NCBI GenBank assembly: GCA_035528575.1
Contig: DATKYK010000034.1
Coordinates: 55,091-119,090, forward strand
DNA: 64,000 nt
Direction: 5' to 3'
From: Dehalococcoidia bacterium
GTDB lineage: Bacteria > Chloroflexota > Dehalococcoidia > E44-bin15
Positions 45,390-54,195 of this stretch are shown one piece after another (positions within the stretch are counted from its first letter, which is position 1; each line of letters opens with the position of its first letter). Made by a program: the position numbers and the translations under genes. The notes under the pieces are model-generated. The model worked only from the letters and a program-made list of their open reading frames with translations, did no database searches and was not told where the DNA came from.

Positions 45390-45713
45390 TATCGTATACC
45401 GGTCCAGTGAATTGGTGACAGCAGACTTAAATCATTGATCCTGTCTGGCGAGGTTTTAATGCACGCTTACCTTTCAAAACCTACCTGCCTGATGTATTTC
45501 CGCTATGAGGCCGACCCTTCGGCCCGGGTCGGAGAGTCCCTGTTCCCGAGGGGAATGCCCACATCTATATTCTCATGGCAATCACCACAGAGTTGAAATC
45601 TAAAAGCCCAAATGTCACCCTGCTATCTGGACGCTAGAACATAGCGAGGATGCTGGAGAAGGAGCGATTGCCCGCCATTTCCAGGCGGAGAGTAGGTAAA
45701 AAGCACACAAGAC
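45390..45713. other. Spacer with one strong hairpin
   Basis: The only clear structure is CCGACCC/GGGTCGG with an 8-nt loop at 45511-45532; there is no T-run, so its role as terminator of the long minus-strand operon is uncertain. No gene was recognised. Confidence 0.45.
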
Positions 45714-46673
45714 TCATAGTGTCTTTCCCTGCAGCTTTCCGTATCTTTGACTTAGCCTGCGCAACGAAGGAAGACCGGCCCTTGCCCCTGGGCGGGCGAG
45801 AGAGAGTTGGGCGACAATATGCCCCAAGTAACCACATTCCTCCAGGTTTTTCCCCTTCATAATACCGAAGAGAAAGCCGGCGGCGAAGGCATCGCCGGCA
45901 CCGGTGGTGTCTCCCGCTACTCGTTTTACTCTTTTGGCTTCTATTATGTATTCCCGGTCGCCGGTCGCTATATAACAGGCGGCGTTGCTCACTTTCCTTG
46001 TCATTCCCTCACCCAGGGTGACGGCCACGATCTGACAACCTAGCCTTAAGCAGCTTTGGGCTCCTTTCTGGAACTCCTCGCCGGTTAGCTCCTCTATCTC
46101 CATACGATTGAGGAAAAGAATATGAGTGCTCTTTATTATCGTGGATAAATCAGCCAGCCCGCGGGCAGCATACATCGAACCCGGTGCGAAGCTTACTTTA
46201 ACCGACGGGGGTATCCGTTCCATCAGTTGCTTTTGAATCTCCAGTTGCCTTTCCCCGGCGAAGGACGAGAGGTGAAGTATCTGGGCTTTCCTAATGTAGT
46301 CAAGCTCTATATCATCGCTCTCCAGCAGGCTGTTGGCGTCAGGGGATACATATATGGCTCGCCGACCTCGCTTATCGGTGAGACACAGTGTGGTGCCTGT
46401 TTTTGCCTGTTTTACCCTGATCTGCCCGGTATTAATGCCGACTTTACCGAAGTCTTTCAGGATTAACCTACCCGCTTCATCATCGCCTATTACGCCAACG
46501 AATCCACCGCCAACCCCGAGCTTGGCCAGGCCGTAAAGGGTGTTTGCTGCCGAGCCCCCGGGTGACAGGTGAAAGTCGGTCACTGGAGCCTCGCCATCGC
46601 TCAGGATACGCGTCACACTATATATTTGGTCTATATTCAACGCTCCAAAGCCGATTATCTCAATAGCCACCAT
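45714..46673 (-). CDS. PfkB-family carbohydrate/nucleoside kinase
   Basis: This 319-residue ribokinase-fold enzyme phosphorylates a sugar or nucleoside. It has the first signature region GGSAANTLYGLAKLG near residue 39 and the second signature DTTGAGDAFAAGFLFG with the catalytic Asp near residue 257. The substrate cannot be told. GGAGGAG directly abuts ATG 46673, so translation may begin at GTG 46670, which has better spacing. It is the last gene of the dprA-to-kinase run, six bases after the HAD gene. Confidence 0.88.
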   Translation of the reverse strand: MVAIEIIGFGALNIDQIYSVTRILSDGEAPVTDFHLSPGGSAANTLYGLAKLGVGGGFVGVIGDDEAGRLILKDFGKVGINTGQIRVKQAKTGTTLCLTDKRGRRAIYVSPDANSLLESDDIELDYIRKAQILHLSSFAGERQLEIQKQLMERIPPSVKVSFAPGSMYAARGLADLSTIIKSTHILFLNRMEIEELTGEEFQKGAQSCLRLGCQIVAVTLGEGMTRKVSNAACYIATGDREYIIEAKRVKRVAGDTTGAGDAFAAGFLFGIMKGKNLEECGYLGHIVAQLSLARPGARAGLPSLRRLSQRYGKLQGKTL

Positions 46674-46679
46674 CTCCTC

Positions 46680-47666
46680 CTAGCCAAGCCTGCCCGCTTC
46701 CTGCCGAACCATCCGTCGAATCCTCTTGTGAATCTGGATTGCCTTCTCAAGGTCGTCTATCCCCTCAAGCCACAGAAATTCTCCTTCTCCCCCTTTTTGA
46801 TCTCTCCTCTCTCTGTCCCACTGCTCAATAGCCTGTCTCACTGCCTCCTTCCCCCCTTCTTCCCAGGCATCGAGAGCGATCTTGAGGTCACCGATGTTAC
46901 TCGAGGCGAGGCCCATAGTGGCGTAGGGCAGAGCATACTCATTGGCATTGAAGGCGATGGCCAGACCGCCGGCGCGATTTACCGTCTCCAGCATCCTGGC
47001 ATCGGTGATGCTGTCTCCAACAACCACCACCTGCTCGGGGAATTGACCGCGGGCCCTAGCAAATCTTCGTAGCGCTGCCGCTTTCCTCTTTCCTCCCATC
47101 GGCTTCACCTCGCCAAGGGCAAGGCCCAGGCTGGTTTTAGGCAGTTCCTCCCAGAAGAAGCGGTCGAGGCGTTTTTTAATCCTTTTATCATCGCCGGCTT
47201 TAAGTGCTAGGATTTCTTGCTCTATCTCTGCCATCATGGTGAGATCCTCTTCACTCGCCAGGCTCCGATAGCGGTCGATAGGAAATCGAGTACAGGCAAG
47301 TTTCTCAGTGGCTATGCCTACCCGCTGCATGATGCGATTGGCGTATTGCTCGTAGCTGGTGCTAATGCAGAAAACCTGCCAGTGCTTCAGGCCGGCGATA
47401 AGCTCCGTGGCACCCTCAACGATAGCTGCACCCTCGGCAAGCCCGCTGATATCCTCCTCTGCGATGCCGTGATGGAGCAGGAAGGGAACGATGAGTGCCA
47501 GGGTATCTCCCGGTTCGTAGCCCTCCCTGCCTTCCATGGCGAGGAGGTCATCATAGCGGCTTATGACCTCGAAGATGTCCCCACCATTTGGAAAGAGCCT
47601 CATCAGCTCATAGGCGTTATCCTGAATCGATAGGGGTCCTTCCATATCGAAGAAGATGAGGTTCAT
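46680..47666 (-). CDS. HAD-superfamily hydrolase-like protein with DxE motif
   Basis: This 328-residue protein has a HAD-like plan: motif I as FFDMEGPLS at residue 5, a Thr/Ser motif II in FCISTSYEQY, a Lys in the GGKRKAAAL helix and motif IV VVVGDSITDARML. In motif I the second Asp of the usual DxD is Glu, as in the EhaR-like proteins of methanogens, so ordinary phosphatase activity is uncertain. The C-terminal 60 residues are a charged helix. It overlaps the upstream unknown gene by four bases. Confidence 0.75.
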   Translation of the reverse strand: MNLIFFDMEGPLSIQDNAYELMRLFPNGGDIFEVISRYDDLLAMEGREGYEPGDTLALIVPFLLHHGIAEEDISGLAEGAAIVEGATELIAGLKHWQVFCISTSYEQYANRIMQRVGIATEKLACTRFPIDRYRSLASEEDLTMMAEIEQEILALKAGDDKRIKKRLDRFFWEELPKTSLGLALGEVKPMGGKRKAAALRRFARARGQFPEQVVVVGDSITDARMLETVNRAGGLAIAFNANEYALPYATMGLASSNIGDLKIALDAWEEGGKEAVRQAIEQWDRERRDQKGGEGEFLWLEGIDDLEKAIQIHKRIRRMVRQEAGRLG

Positions 47667-48271
47667 AACTTTACCTTCGTAGGCTTCCCCCCTTCAATTA
47701 TAACTTTATGTGCTCTACTGAGTATCCGACTGCCCAACTCCAGTCCATTACTGAAACGTTTTATAGAGACTTCCTCCGTGAAATCAATAGAAGATTGGAG
47801 CAACTCAAGTGTGAGCTTCTCTAGCTCTTCATCTAGGCCACCAATTGCAGCAAGTCCTAACCATGCGTCAGACTGAATTAATTCGCTCAATTGCCATGAA
47901 TAGGAACGAATTTCCTCAAGCACTTTCAATGATTTCTGATTAAGTTGTAGTAGTTGTTCATTTGCCTTTATAAGCTTTTCCAAGTGTTCCTTATTGTTGC
48001 TTTCCTTATATTTCCTATCCAATTTTCTCGCCTTACTCTTGCTTTCTTCACACTGCTTTTCGAGATCCCTCTCAATTTCCTTTTTAATTCTCAGCTGGAA
48101 GCATAGCTGCATATGTCTATTCACGTGCTCAACAAGAGGCAAAATACGTTTCTCTCTATATTCCTTTGCCCATTCCTCCCTTTTTCCACGCATTGATAAA
48201 TAATAACCTAAACCAGTGCCAGCAAGTGTGCCTGCGAGTATAAGGACTCCAAGAATGATTTCGAGTGTCAT
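47663..48271 (-). CDS. Hypothetical membrane-anchored coiled-coil protein
   Basis: This 202-residue protein has one N-terminal transmembrane helix (about residues 4-25) followed by a long Lys/Glu-rich predicted coiled coil (about 30-130) and a helical C-terminal part. It is not recognised. It is more AT-rich in codon use (many AAA, TTA, ATA) than its operon neighbours, suggesting that it was inserted into the run. It overlaps the HAD gene (ATGA). Confidence 0.7.
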   Translation of the reverse strand: MTLEIILGVLILAGTLAGTGLGYYLSMRGKREEWAKEYREKRILPLVEHVNRHMQLCFQLRIKKEIERDLEKQCEESKSKARKLDRKYKESNNKEHLEKLIKANEQLLQLNQKSLKVLEEIRSYSWQLSELIQSDAWLGLAAIGGLDEELEKLTLELLQSSIDFTEEVSIKRFSNGLELGSRILSRAHKVIIEGGKPTKVKL

Positions 48272-48282
48272 GAGACCTGCCC

Positions 48283-49101
48283 CTATAAAGTTCCTTTAAT
48301 AGCTTGGTCTATTTCGTCACTCAGGTTATATCCAGTAATAGGCTTTCCATCACTGTTAACCACATTTCCCCCAGCTATCCTCACCTTGCCCTCGCTAAAG
48401 GCTTTTATAGTGGCAATGATTAGCGGGAACTCTCGCGCCAGGCCATACCTTCGGATCTCCTGGAAGAGGGGATTTCTCTCGCCTTCCTGCTTTTTCACCT
48501 CCGATATAGAACGCCCTTTTAGCTCATCCCAGTATCTATCGAATGGCTGGCCCTGGAGCGAAAAAGTGCAGTAGGCAACTGGCGGGCCCTCATCAAGCTG
48601 GGGGGTGACCAGGTGCATCATCGTGCCGCTTTCTTCCGCCTTGCTTTCTATGAGCTGCCAGATGACCTCCTGCCAGGTCCCTTTGGGACCGCCGGGGGCG
48701 GCGGGGTGAAGATTTATCATGGGGTAGCGTTGGCACATCTCCTCGCCGACGATGAGCATGTACCCGGCGAGGACGCAAAGGTCAGGGCCAGGACGAGAAC
48801 CCTCAAGCTTCCGTATCGCCTCTTTTTCGAATTCCCCTCTCCACCTCTCCACATTACTTTTCTTTAACCTTTTAGACGATAGGCAGATGAGCGGTATTCG
48901 GTAGCTCTTGACTAGTTCGAAAAAGAGGTCACTTTCCGCTGTCTCTCCAGGCTCGCGATTGCTGAAGACAAAGGTAATGTCTGCCTTTATCTCGCCTTCC
49001 TCTATGCTGTGCCAGACTGCTCGAAGAAGGTGGCGCGCTGCCTCATCACTCCCGGTGGAAAACCATCCGATGCGATAGTCGCCCTTTAGCTCTTCAGCCA
49101 T
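48283..49101 (-). CDS. PurN-like formyltransferase family protein
   Basis: This 272-residue protein resembles glycinamide-ribonucleotide formyltransferase. The catalytic Asn-x-His is in MINLHPAAPGG and the catalytic Asp in VTPQLDEGPPVAY. It differs from true PurN in its N-terminus (IGWFSTGSDEAARHLL in place of the GGxGSNLQ loop) and carries a C-terminal extension, so the substrate may be different. ATG is chosen from the KGDYRIGWFSTG alignment. It follows the PHP gene after eight bases. Confidence 0.75.
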   Translation of the reverse strand: MAEELKGDYRIGWFSTGSDEAARHLLRAVWHSIEEGEIKADITFVFSNREPGETAESDLFFELVKSYRIPLICLSSKRLKKSNVERWRGEFEKEAIRKLEGSRPGPDLCVLAGYMLIVGEEMCQRYPMINLHPAAPGGPKGTWQEVIWQLIESKAEESGTMMHLVTPQLDEGPPVAYCTFSLQGQPFDRYWDELKGRSISEVKKQEGERNPLFQEIRRYGLAREFPLIIATIKAFSEGKVRIAGGNVVNSDGKPITGYNLSDEIDQAIKGTL

Positions 49102-49109
49102 AGATTAGC

Positions 49110-49778
49110 TCATGCTGAATTCGGCCTAGTCATCCTAAGCGCCTTTACCAATTTAACCCTGGTGCTCTGCAGGTGAATCCAGGGGGCAGTTCTATGCCCC
49201 ATGACCCTTCCCTGCGCAAGAGCGGTTAGGAACTGGTCCCTGTCGTTGAAACTTGGCATCTCCATATAGGCGTTGCCAATCTCGCCAGGGGTATGGGCGT
49301 CGCTGCCGGCACTAGCGAGAAGCCCGTGCGCCTGAGCGAAGCGCTCAGCCCTAACAGAGTATCGGAGCAACATGAGGCGTGAATTGAGCACCTCGATTAT
49401 GTCAATATAGGGCAGTATTTCCTCCAGGGTTTGACGATGAATGGTGGAGTTCCGCAGGCGGTCGAAGGGGTGGGGGATGCCAACCAGCCCGCCTTGCTCC
49501 TTGATCCTGCGTGCCGTGTCCCCGGCGGGAAGCCCCTTGGGGATCTCCTCTGATAGAAAGTAACCAATGATCTCTCCAGAACTGGTTTGAATCTCATCGC
49601 CCACGATAACCTGGAATGGGGCGATCCGCTGCAGCTTAACGGCACCGGCTATGGTATTGTGGTCGGTTATGGCAATGCAGTTGATTCCAATCTCGAGGCA
49701 GCGAGCGATAACCTGCTCCAGCGATGTATTGGAGTCATCGGAGTAAACGGTGTGGAGGTGTAGGTCGGCTCTTATCAA
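49110..49778 (-). CDS. PHP-domain metal-dependent phosphoesterase
   Basis: This 222-residue PHP protein has the metal-ligand motifs DLHLHTVYSDDS (HxH), AITDHNT, GIPHPFDRLR and GSDAHTPGEIG. Such stand-alone proteins hydrolyse phosphoesters, for example the 5'-3' exonuclease RNase AM (TrpH/YciV). It starts at TTG overlapping the xseB stop by four bases and lies beside the exonuclease VII genes, so a nucleic-acid role is plausible. Confidence 0.87.
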   Translation of the reverse strand: MIRADLHLHTVYSDDSNTSLEQVIARCLEIGINCIAITDHNTIAGAVKLQRIAPFQVIVGDEIQTSSGEIIGYFLSEEIPKGLPAGDTARRIKEQGGLVGIPHPFDRLRNSTIHRQTLEEILPYIDIIEVLNSRLMLLRYSVRAERFAQAHGLLASAGSDAHTPGEIGNAYMEMPSFNDRDQFLTALAQGRVMGHRTAPWIHLQSTRVKLVKALRMTRPNSA

Positions 49779-49999
49779 GGGGATTCGCCTTTGCCTTCTA
49801 GCCCTTGCTCAGGGAGAGTTTGGATCTGGCTTATCTTGAGCTCGGCGGCATTCAGTTGCTCATTGCATATCTTGGCAAGCCTCATTCCCTCCTCGAAGAG
49901 GCCGATGGCCTCCTCCAGTCTCAGCCCGCCTCCCTCCATGGTTTGTGATATCTTCTCTAGTCGCTTTAGCGCTTCTTCGAAGGAAAGCCGTTCATCCAT
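49775..49999 (-). CDS. xseB: Exodeoxyribonuclease VII small subunit
   Basis: This 74-residue helical protein has the family signature LSFEEALKRLEKISQTMEGG followed by LEEAIGLFEEGMRLAKICNE. It binds XseA and is needed for stable exonuclease VII. The start lies 34 bases inside the 3' end of xseA, so the two are translationally coupled. Confidence 0.94.
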   Translation of the reverse strand: MDERLSFEEALKRLEKISQTMEGGGLRLEEAIGLFEEGMRLAKICNEQLNAAELKISQIQTLPEQGLEGKGESP

Positions 50000-51129
50000 G
50001 CCTGGAGTCCTTTCTTGAATCCGGTGACCCTGCTGCTAAATTGGCCATCGCTCACTTTAACCTGGATGGCATCGCCACGGTGAACCTGGTCGATGTGGCA
50101 AATAACCTCATTGGTGGCGGAATGCTGTACCAGCGCGTAGCCGCGTCCCAGGGTGGCGAGCGGACTCAGCGAACCGAGCTTCAGCTCTTGGCCACGGAGT
50201 TTCTCCCGGCTTATGTTGGCGAAGTTGCTAAGGTGTATTGAGGTAACCCTGGTGAGCTCGTCGATGCGCTGGCGATACTGCCCGAACTCCCTTGAAAGGG
50301 CGGCTACCAGCGTCCTGCTGAGGGATTGGAGGCGCGCTTCGAGTTCGGCACGCTGGGGAACGGCAAGCTCCGCTGCCGCCGAAGGAGTGGGCGCGCGCTT
50401 GTCGGCGACAAAATCGGCGATTGTGAAATCGGTGTCATGGCCTATCCCGCTGACCACCGGTGCCCTGCTGGCATATATAGCACGTGCCACCTTTTCCTCA
50501 TTGAAAGCCCATAGCTCCTCGAGGGAGCCCCCGCCGCGTGCCAGGATCACCAGGTCGATTTCCTCGGTACGGTTTATAGCATCGAAGGCCTGAACGATGC
50601 CCGGTGCTGCAGCATCCCCCTGCACCTGGGTTGGGGCAAGAACGAGCTCAACTAGGGGATAGCGCCTGCTTATTATATTGATGATATCATGGAGTGCGGC
50701 GCTATCGGGCGAGGTGATCACTCCGATACGTCTGGGGAAGGAGGGTAGAGCCCGCTTTCGCGCCTGCTCGAATAGCCCTTCATCCGCCAGTTTTGCCTTG
50801 AGGCGCTCAAACTCAAGCTGAAGCATGCCTACCCCTTCCGGCTGCACCACATCAACATAGAACTGAAGGGCACCGGAGACTTCATAGATGGAAATGCGCC
50901 CGTGCGCCACCGCTGCCGACCCATTTTCCAGAGTGACGGCTAGTTTTGGCCTGAAGAACACACACCGCAACTGGCTGGCCTCGTCCTTAAGTGTAAAGTA
51001 GAGGTGCCCCGCTGCTGACTCCAACAGATTGGAGATCTCGCCGCTGATCCAGAGGTCGACAAGCAGTCTATCGGACTCCAGGAGTTCCCGCAGGTACCCG
51101 GTTACCTCGGCTACCGAATAGACCTTCAT
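49966..51129 (-). CDS. xseA: Exodeoxyribonuclease VII large subunit
   Basis: This 387-residue protein has the N-terminal OB fold (LWISGEISNLLESAAGHLYFTLKD) and the catalytic region with IGVITSPDSAALHDIINII, ILARGGGSLEELWAFNEE and VSGIGHDTDFTIADFVADKRAPTPSAAAE, all conserved. It is about 50-60 residues shorter than the E. coli enzyme, mainly in the C-terminal coiled coil. It begins directly after the efp stop. Confidence 0.95.
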   Translation of the reverse strand: MKVYSVAEVTGYLRELLESDRLLVDLWISGEISNLLESAAGHLYFTLKDEASQLRCVFFRPKLAVTLENGSAAVAHGRISIYEVSGALQFYVDVVQPEGVGMLQLEFERLKAKLADEGLFEQARKRALPSFPRRIGVITSPDSAALHDIINIISRRYPLVELVLAPTQVQGDAAAPGIVQAFDAINRTEEIDLVILARGGGSLEELWAFNEEKVARAIYASRAPVVSGIGHDTDFTIADFVADKRAPTPSAAAELAVPQRAELEARLQSLSRTLVAALSREFGQYRQRIDELTRVTSIHLSNFANISREKLRGQELKLGSLSPLATLGRGYALVQHSATNEVICHIDQVHRGDAIQVKVSDGQFSSRVTGFKKGLQAWMNGFPSKKR

Positions 51130-51690
51130 CTAGCTTTCCCTTGTTATGTATTCTCCGGTGCGCGTATCCACGCGAATGATATCACCGCTATTTACGAAAA
51201 GGGGAACCTGGATGGTGATGCCTGTCTCTAGCCTGGCGGGCTTGTTCAGATTGGTTGCCGTATCCCCCCTGAATCCGGGTTCCGTTTCCACAACCTCAAG
51301 CGCCAATGAGTTGGGTAGTTCCACGTCTATCGGTTGGTCCTGGTAAAAGAGCAACTCCAGTGACACCCCTTCCTTGAGATAGTTTATGGCGTCGCCGAGC
51401 TGCTCACGATTGAGTAGGGTCTGCTCGTAGCTTTCCGTATCCATGAAGTAAAAAAGGTCGCCGTCGCTATAAAGGTATTGTACCACGTGGCGGTCTAACC
51501 TGGCTCGGTGGAATTTCTCACCCGCCTGGAATGTGCGCTCGGTGGTGTGACCTCCGCGGATATCGCGAAGCTTCAGCCTGACCTGAGCACTGCCCCGCCC
51601 TATCTTGATATGCTGCCAGTCAATGATCTGATAAAGCTCACCCTCCAGCTCGATGGTAATCCCTTTCTTAAGCTCGCCTGTGCTGATCAT
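51130..51690 (-). CDS. efp: Elongation factor P with arginine at the tip loop
   Basis: This 186-residue, tRNA-shaped three-domain protein helps ribosomes stalled on polyproline. The KOW-like domain I holds the tip sequence KIGRGSAQ with Arg32, where E. coli has Lys34 and P. aeruginosa has the rhamnosylated Arg32. The RLKLRDIRGG and C-terminal INSGDIIRVDTRTGEYI segments are normal. No modifying enzyme (EpmA or EarP) is in the window, so modification is unknown. It lies between pepP and xseA. Confidence 0.95.
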   Translation of the reverse strand: MISTGELKKGITIELEGELYQIIDWQHIKIGRGSAQVRLKLRDIRGGHTTERTFQAGEKFHRARLDRHVVQYLYSDGDLFYFMDTESYEQTLLNREQLGDAINYLKEGVSLELLFYQDQPIDVELPNSLALEVVETEPGFRGDTATNLNKPARLETGITIQVPLFVNSGDIIRVDTRTGEYITRES

Positions 51691-51753
51691 TCTTTCTCAC
51701 CCTTTCCCGAACTATTTATAATTAGTTGTGATATTTAGAAAGCTATTGTGGCA

Positions 51754-52824
51754 TCAGTTTATCTTCCTGGCTCTGGAGAGCACCTTAACTCTCCCCTGCT
51801 CCAAGATTACCACGTCCTCGATCCGCACCCCGCCCCAGCCATTTATATAGATGCCGGGCTCTATGGTGAAGACCATGCCCTCGGCCAGCACATCTTCGGA
51901 GCCTCTCCCCAGGTGTGGCGCTTCATGGGCGGCTAACCCGATGCCGTGCCCCAGTCCATGCCCAAAATTCTCACCATAGCCCCCCTGTTCTATAACTGTT
52001 CTGGCCAGGCCGTCCGCCTGCTCCCCATTCATCCCCGCCTCGATGGTGGCGATGGCTGTGAGCTGGGCACCGAGGACAAGGTCATAAATTTTACCGAATT
52101 TTTTATCCTCATTCCCAAGGCAGATGGTTCTGGAGAGATCGCTGGAATAGCCAGCAACGCGGGCACCCATGTCGATGACCACAGGCTCCCCGGTAAGCAT
52201 GGCGCGGTCAGTGGGATGGTGATGTGGGAGGGCAGAATTGGGGCCTGAGGCAACGATGGCATCGAAGGGGACACCTTCGCTGCCCTTTTCCCTGAGTAAC
52301 CTCTCTATTTGCCATGCTGCCTCTTTCTCGGTCATCCCAGGACGTAGCAACGACGTAAACTCCTCAAAAGCATCATCTGAGATCTCCACCGCCTTCAGCA
52401 TAAATTCCCTCTCCCCATCATCCTTCTCCGCACGCAGAGATTCCACGATTCCCTCTGTGGGCACTATTTCGCTTTTTGGGCCTGTGGCTGCTACCAGCCT
52501 TCTATATGTGGCAATGGAGAGGTCGTTTGCCTCCACGCCGACTCTTTTTACCTTGAGGGAGGATATGAGTTCGGGTAGCCACCTCGAAGGGTCTCCCTCG
52601 GTTTGAAGAGTTTTATAATCCGGAGCCTGGCTCTTCGCCTGCTCGATATAGCGGAAGTCGGTGGCCAGTATGGCACTCTTCTCTGATATAAGGAGGAATC
52701 CAGCCGAACCGGTGAACCCGCTTAGGTAGCGGCGATTCTCTTTCTGAGATATCAAGCTAGCATCAAACCCCGCTTCTCCATTGACAAAAAGCTGCTCGCG
52801 CAGCCTCTCCAGGCGATGGCTCAT
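51754..52824 (-). CDS. Xaa-Pro aminopeptidase/dipeptidase (M24B family)
   Basis: This 356-residue pita-bread metallopeptidase removes residues next to proline. The five metal ligands are visible: Asp in VIDMGARVAGYSSDLSRT (two Asp), His in GHGLGHGIGL, Glu in FTIEPGIY and Glu in VRIEDVVIL. An N-terminal creatinase-like domain covers residues 1 to about 125. It precedes efp, the common pepP-efp arrangement, and its start overlaps the aroQ stop by four bases. Confidence 0.94.
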   Translation of the reverse strand: MSHRLERLREQLFVNGEAGFDASLISQKENRRYLSGFTGSAGFLLISEKSAILATDFRYIEQAKSQAPDYKTLQTEGDPSRWLPELISSLKVKRVGVEANDLSIATYRRLVAATGPKSEIVPTEGIVESLRAEKDDGEREFMLKAVEISDDAFEEFTSLLRPGMTEKEAAWQIERLLREKGSEGVPFDAIVASGPNSALPHHHPTDRAMLTGEPVVIDMGARVAGYSSDLSRTICLGNEDKKFGKIYDLVLGAQLTAIATIEAGMNGEQADGLARTVIEQGGYGENFGHGLGHGIGLAAHEAPHLGRGSEDVLAEGMVFTIEPGIYINGWGGVRIEDVVILEQGRVKVLSRARKIN

Positions 52825-53261
52825 TTACTCTCTTTCGATCTGGTGACCAGTATCTCCAGGGCGTCGATATAACCCTGTATGCCTTTGCCTGTGATCTGCT
52901 TCTGGGCGATGGGCACGATCACCGACTCATGCCGCCACTCCTCTCTGGCGTGGATATCCGATAGGTGCACCTCGACCACGGGGAGGGCGCTGTCTTCGAG
53001 GGCATCCCTCAGTGAGAGGCCGTAATGGGTGAGCGCCCCGGGGTTGATGATGATGCCTGCTGCTTCTGGTGTTTTGGCCTGGATAAAGTCGATGAGTGCT
53101 CCCTCGCTGTTCGACTGGAAGGCCAAAATTTCTACACCAAGTTCCTTGGCCTTTTTTACCACCAGGGACTCCAGCTCAGAGAGAGTCTGGTCGCCATAAA
53201 TGGCGGGGTCTCTCTTGCCCAGCATGTTCAGATTCGGCCCGTGGATCAACAGGATTTTCAT
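52821..53261 (-). CDS. aroQ: 3-Dehydroquinate dehydratase, type II
   Basis: This 146-residue enzyme removes water from 3-dehydroquinate. It has the N-terminal IHGPNLNMLGKRDPAIYG signature with the catalytic Tyr, QSNSEGALIDFIQ, INPGALTHYGLSLRDAL and VEVHLSDIHAREEWRHES with the catalytic His. ATG at 53261 fits the family exactly; an open frame continues upstream but lies inside xerD. It starts two bases after the xerD stop. It supplies the dehydratase missing from the aro cluster at 7.7-12.7 kb. Confidence 0.95.
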   Translation of the reverse strand: MKILLIHGPNLNMLGKRDPAIYGDQTLSELESLVVKKAKELGVEILAFQSNSEGALIDFIQAKTPEAAGIIINPGALTHYGLSLRDALEDSALPVVEVHLSDIHAREEWRHESVIVPIAQKQITGKGIQGYIDALEILVTRSKESK

Positions 53262-53262
53262 A

Positions 53263-54195
53263 CTATTCCCCGTCTTTCCGTGCCCTGGGATGGGCTGCCA
53301 GATATACCTTTCGCGCCTGGCTCTGTGTGACATGGGTATAGATCTGGGTGGTTGCGAGGTTGGCATGGCCCAGGAGCTCCTGAACAACCCGCAGGTCGGC
53401 GCCACCGTCAAGGAGGTGGGTGGCAAAGCTATGGCGCATCATGTGGGGGAATACCCTTTTACCAAGTCCTGCCGCTAGGGCATATCTTGAGATTGCCTTC
53501 TGCAAGAATCGCTCCGATAGCCTTTTGCCGTATCGATTGATAAACAGGGCGTTAGTACTTGAATTACCCTGTAGTTCACGGCGGCCATTATGAATATACC
53601 GATCGAGGGCGGTGGCTGCCGGCTTGCCCATTAGCACCATACGCTCCTTGGAGCCCTTGCCCCAGACGCGAACCTCATGCGCTTCGATATTAACGTTTTC
53701 AAGGTCAAGGCCCACTATCTCGCTTACCCTTATCCCGGAGGCATAGAGGAGCTCAAGCATCGCCCGGTCTCGCTGCCCCTGGGGGGTGGTGGTAACGGGC
53801 GTCTCCAGGAGTCGGACGACCTCGTTGCTAGATAGGAAGGAGGGCAATCTCTTTTCAAGCTTGGGAGAGGAGACGGTGAGCAGTGGGTTTGAGGATGTGA
53901 AATTACGTTGCATCAAATAGAAGTAAAAAGAACGTAGTGCGCTCAGTTTGCGGGACAAGCTGGATTTCTCAAATCCCTGCTCTTGTAGTGAGGCGATGTA
54001 GCGCCGCAGCAGTTTTCGATCTACATCCTCGAGAGTGGCAACATTCTCCATGTTAAGGAACTCCAGGAAGTGGCGCAGGTCATGGGTATAATTACGCACC
54101 GTGTATGGTGAGGCATGGCGCTCCACCTCAAGGTAGCGTATGTAGTTATTAAGAAGTTTCTCCACGCTTTCCTTACTTTGGATTAGCGGGATCAT
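53263..54195 (-). CDS. Tyrosine recombinase XerC/XerD
   Basis: This 310-residue recombinase should resolve chromosome dimers at dif. The N-terminal SAM-like core-binding domain (about 5-95) is followed by the catalytic domain with Arg in YASGIRVSEIVGLD, Lys in GKGSKERMV, His-xx-Arg in HMMRHSFATHLL, His in LLGHANLATTQIY and Tyr in the same block. It overlaps the topA stop by four bases. As part of the housekeeping run it is unlike the phage-type recombinases at 59-62 kb. Confidence 0.93.
   Translation of the reverse strand: MIPLIQSKESVEKLLNNYIRYLEVERHASPYTVRNYTHDLRHFLEFLNMENVATLEDVDRKLLRRYIASLQEQGFEKSSLSRKLSALRSFYFYLMQRNFTSSNPLLTVSSPKLEKRLPSFLSSNEVVRLLETPVTTTPQGQRDRAMLELLYASGIRVSEIVGLDLENVNIEAHEVRVWGKGSKERMVLMGKPAATALDRYIHNGRRELQGNSSTNALFINRYGKRLSERFLQKAISRYALAAGLGKRVFPHMMRHSFATHLLDGGADLRVVQELLGHANLATTQIYTHVTQSQARKVYLAAHPRARKDGE

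Noticed and set aside
53262..53426. 55-residue N-terminal extension of aroQ
   Set aside because: The open frame continues upstream only as an alternative frame of xerD; the family N-terminus fits ATG 53261.
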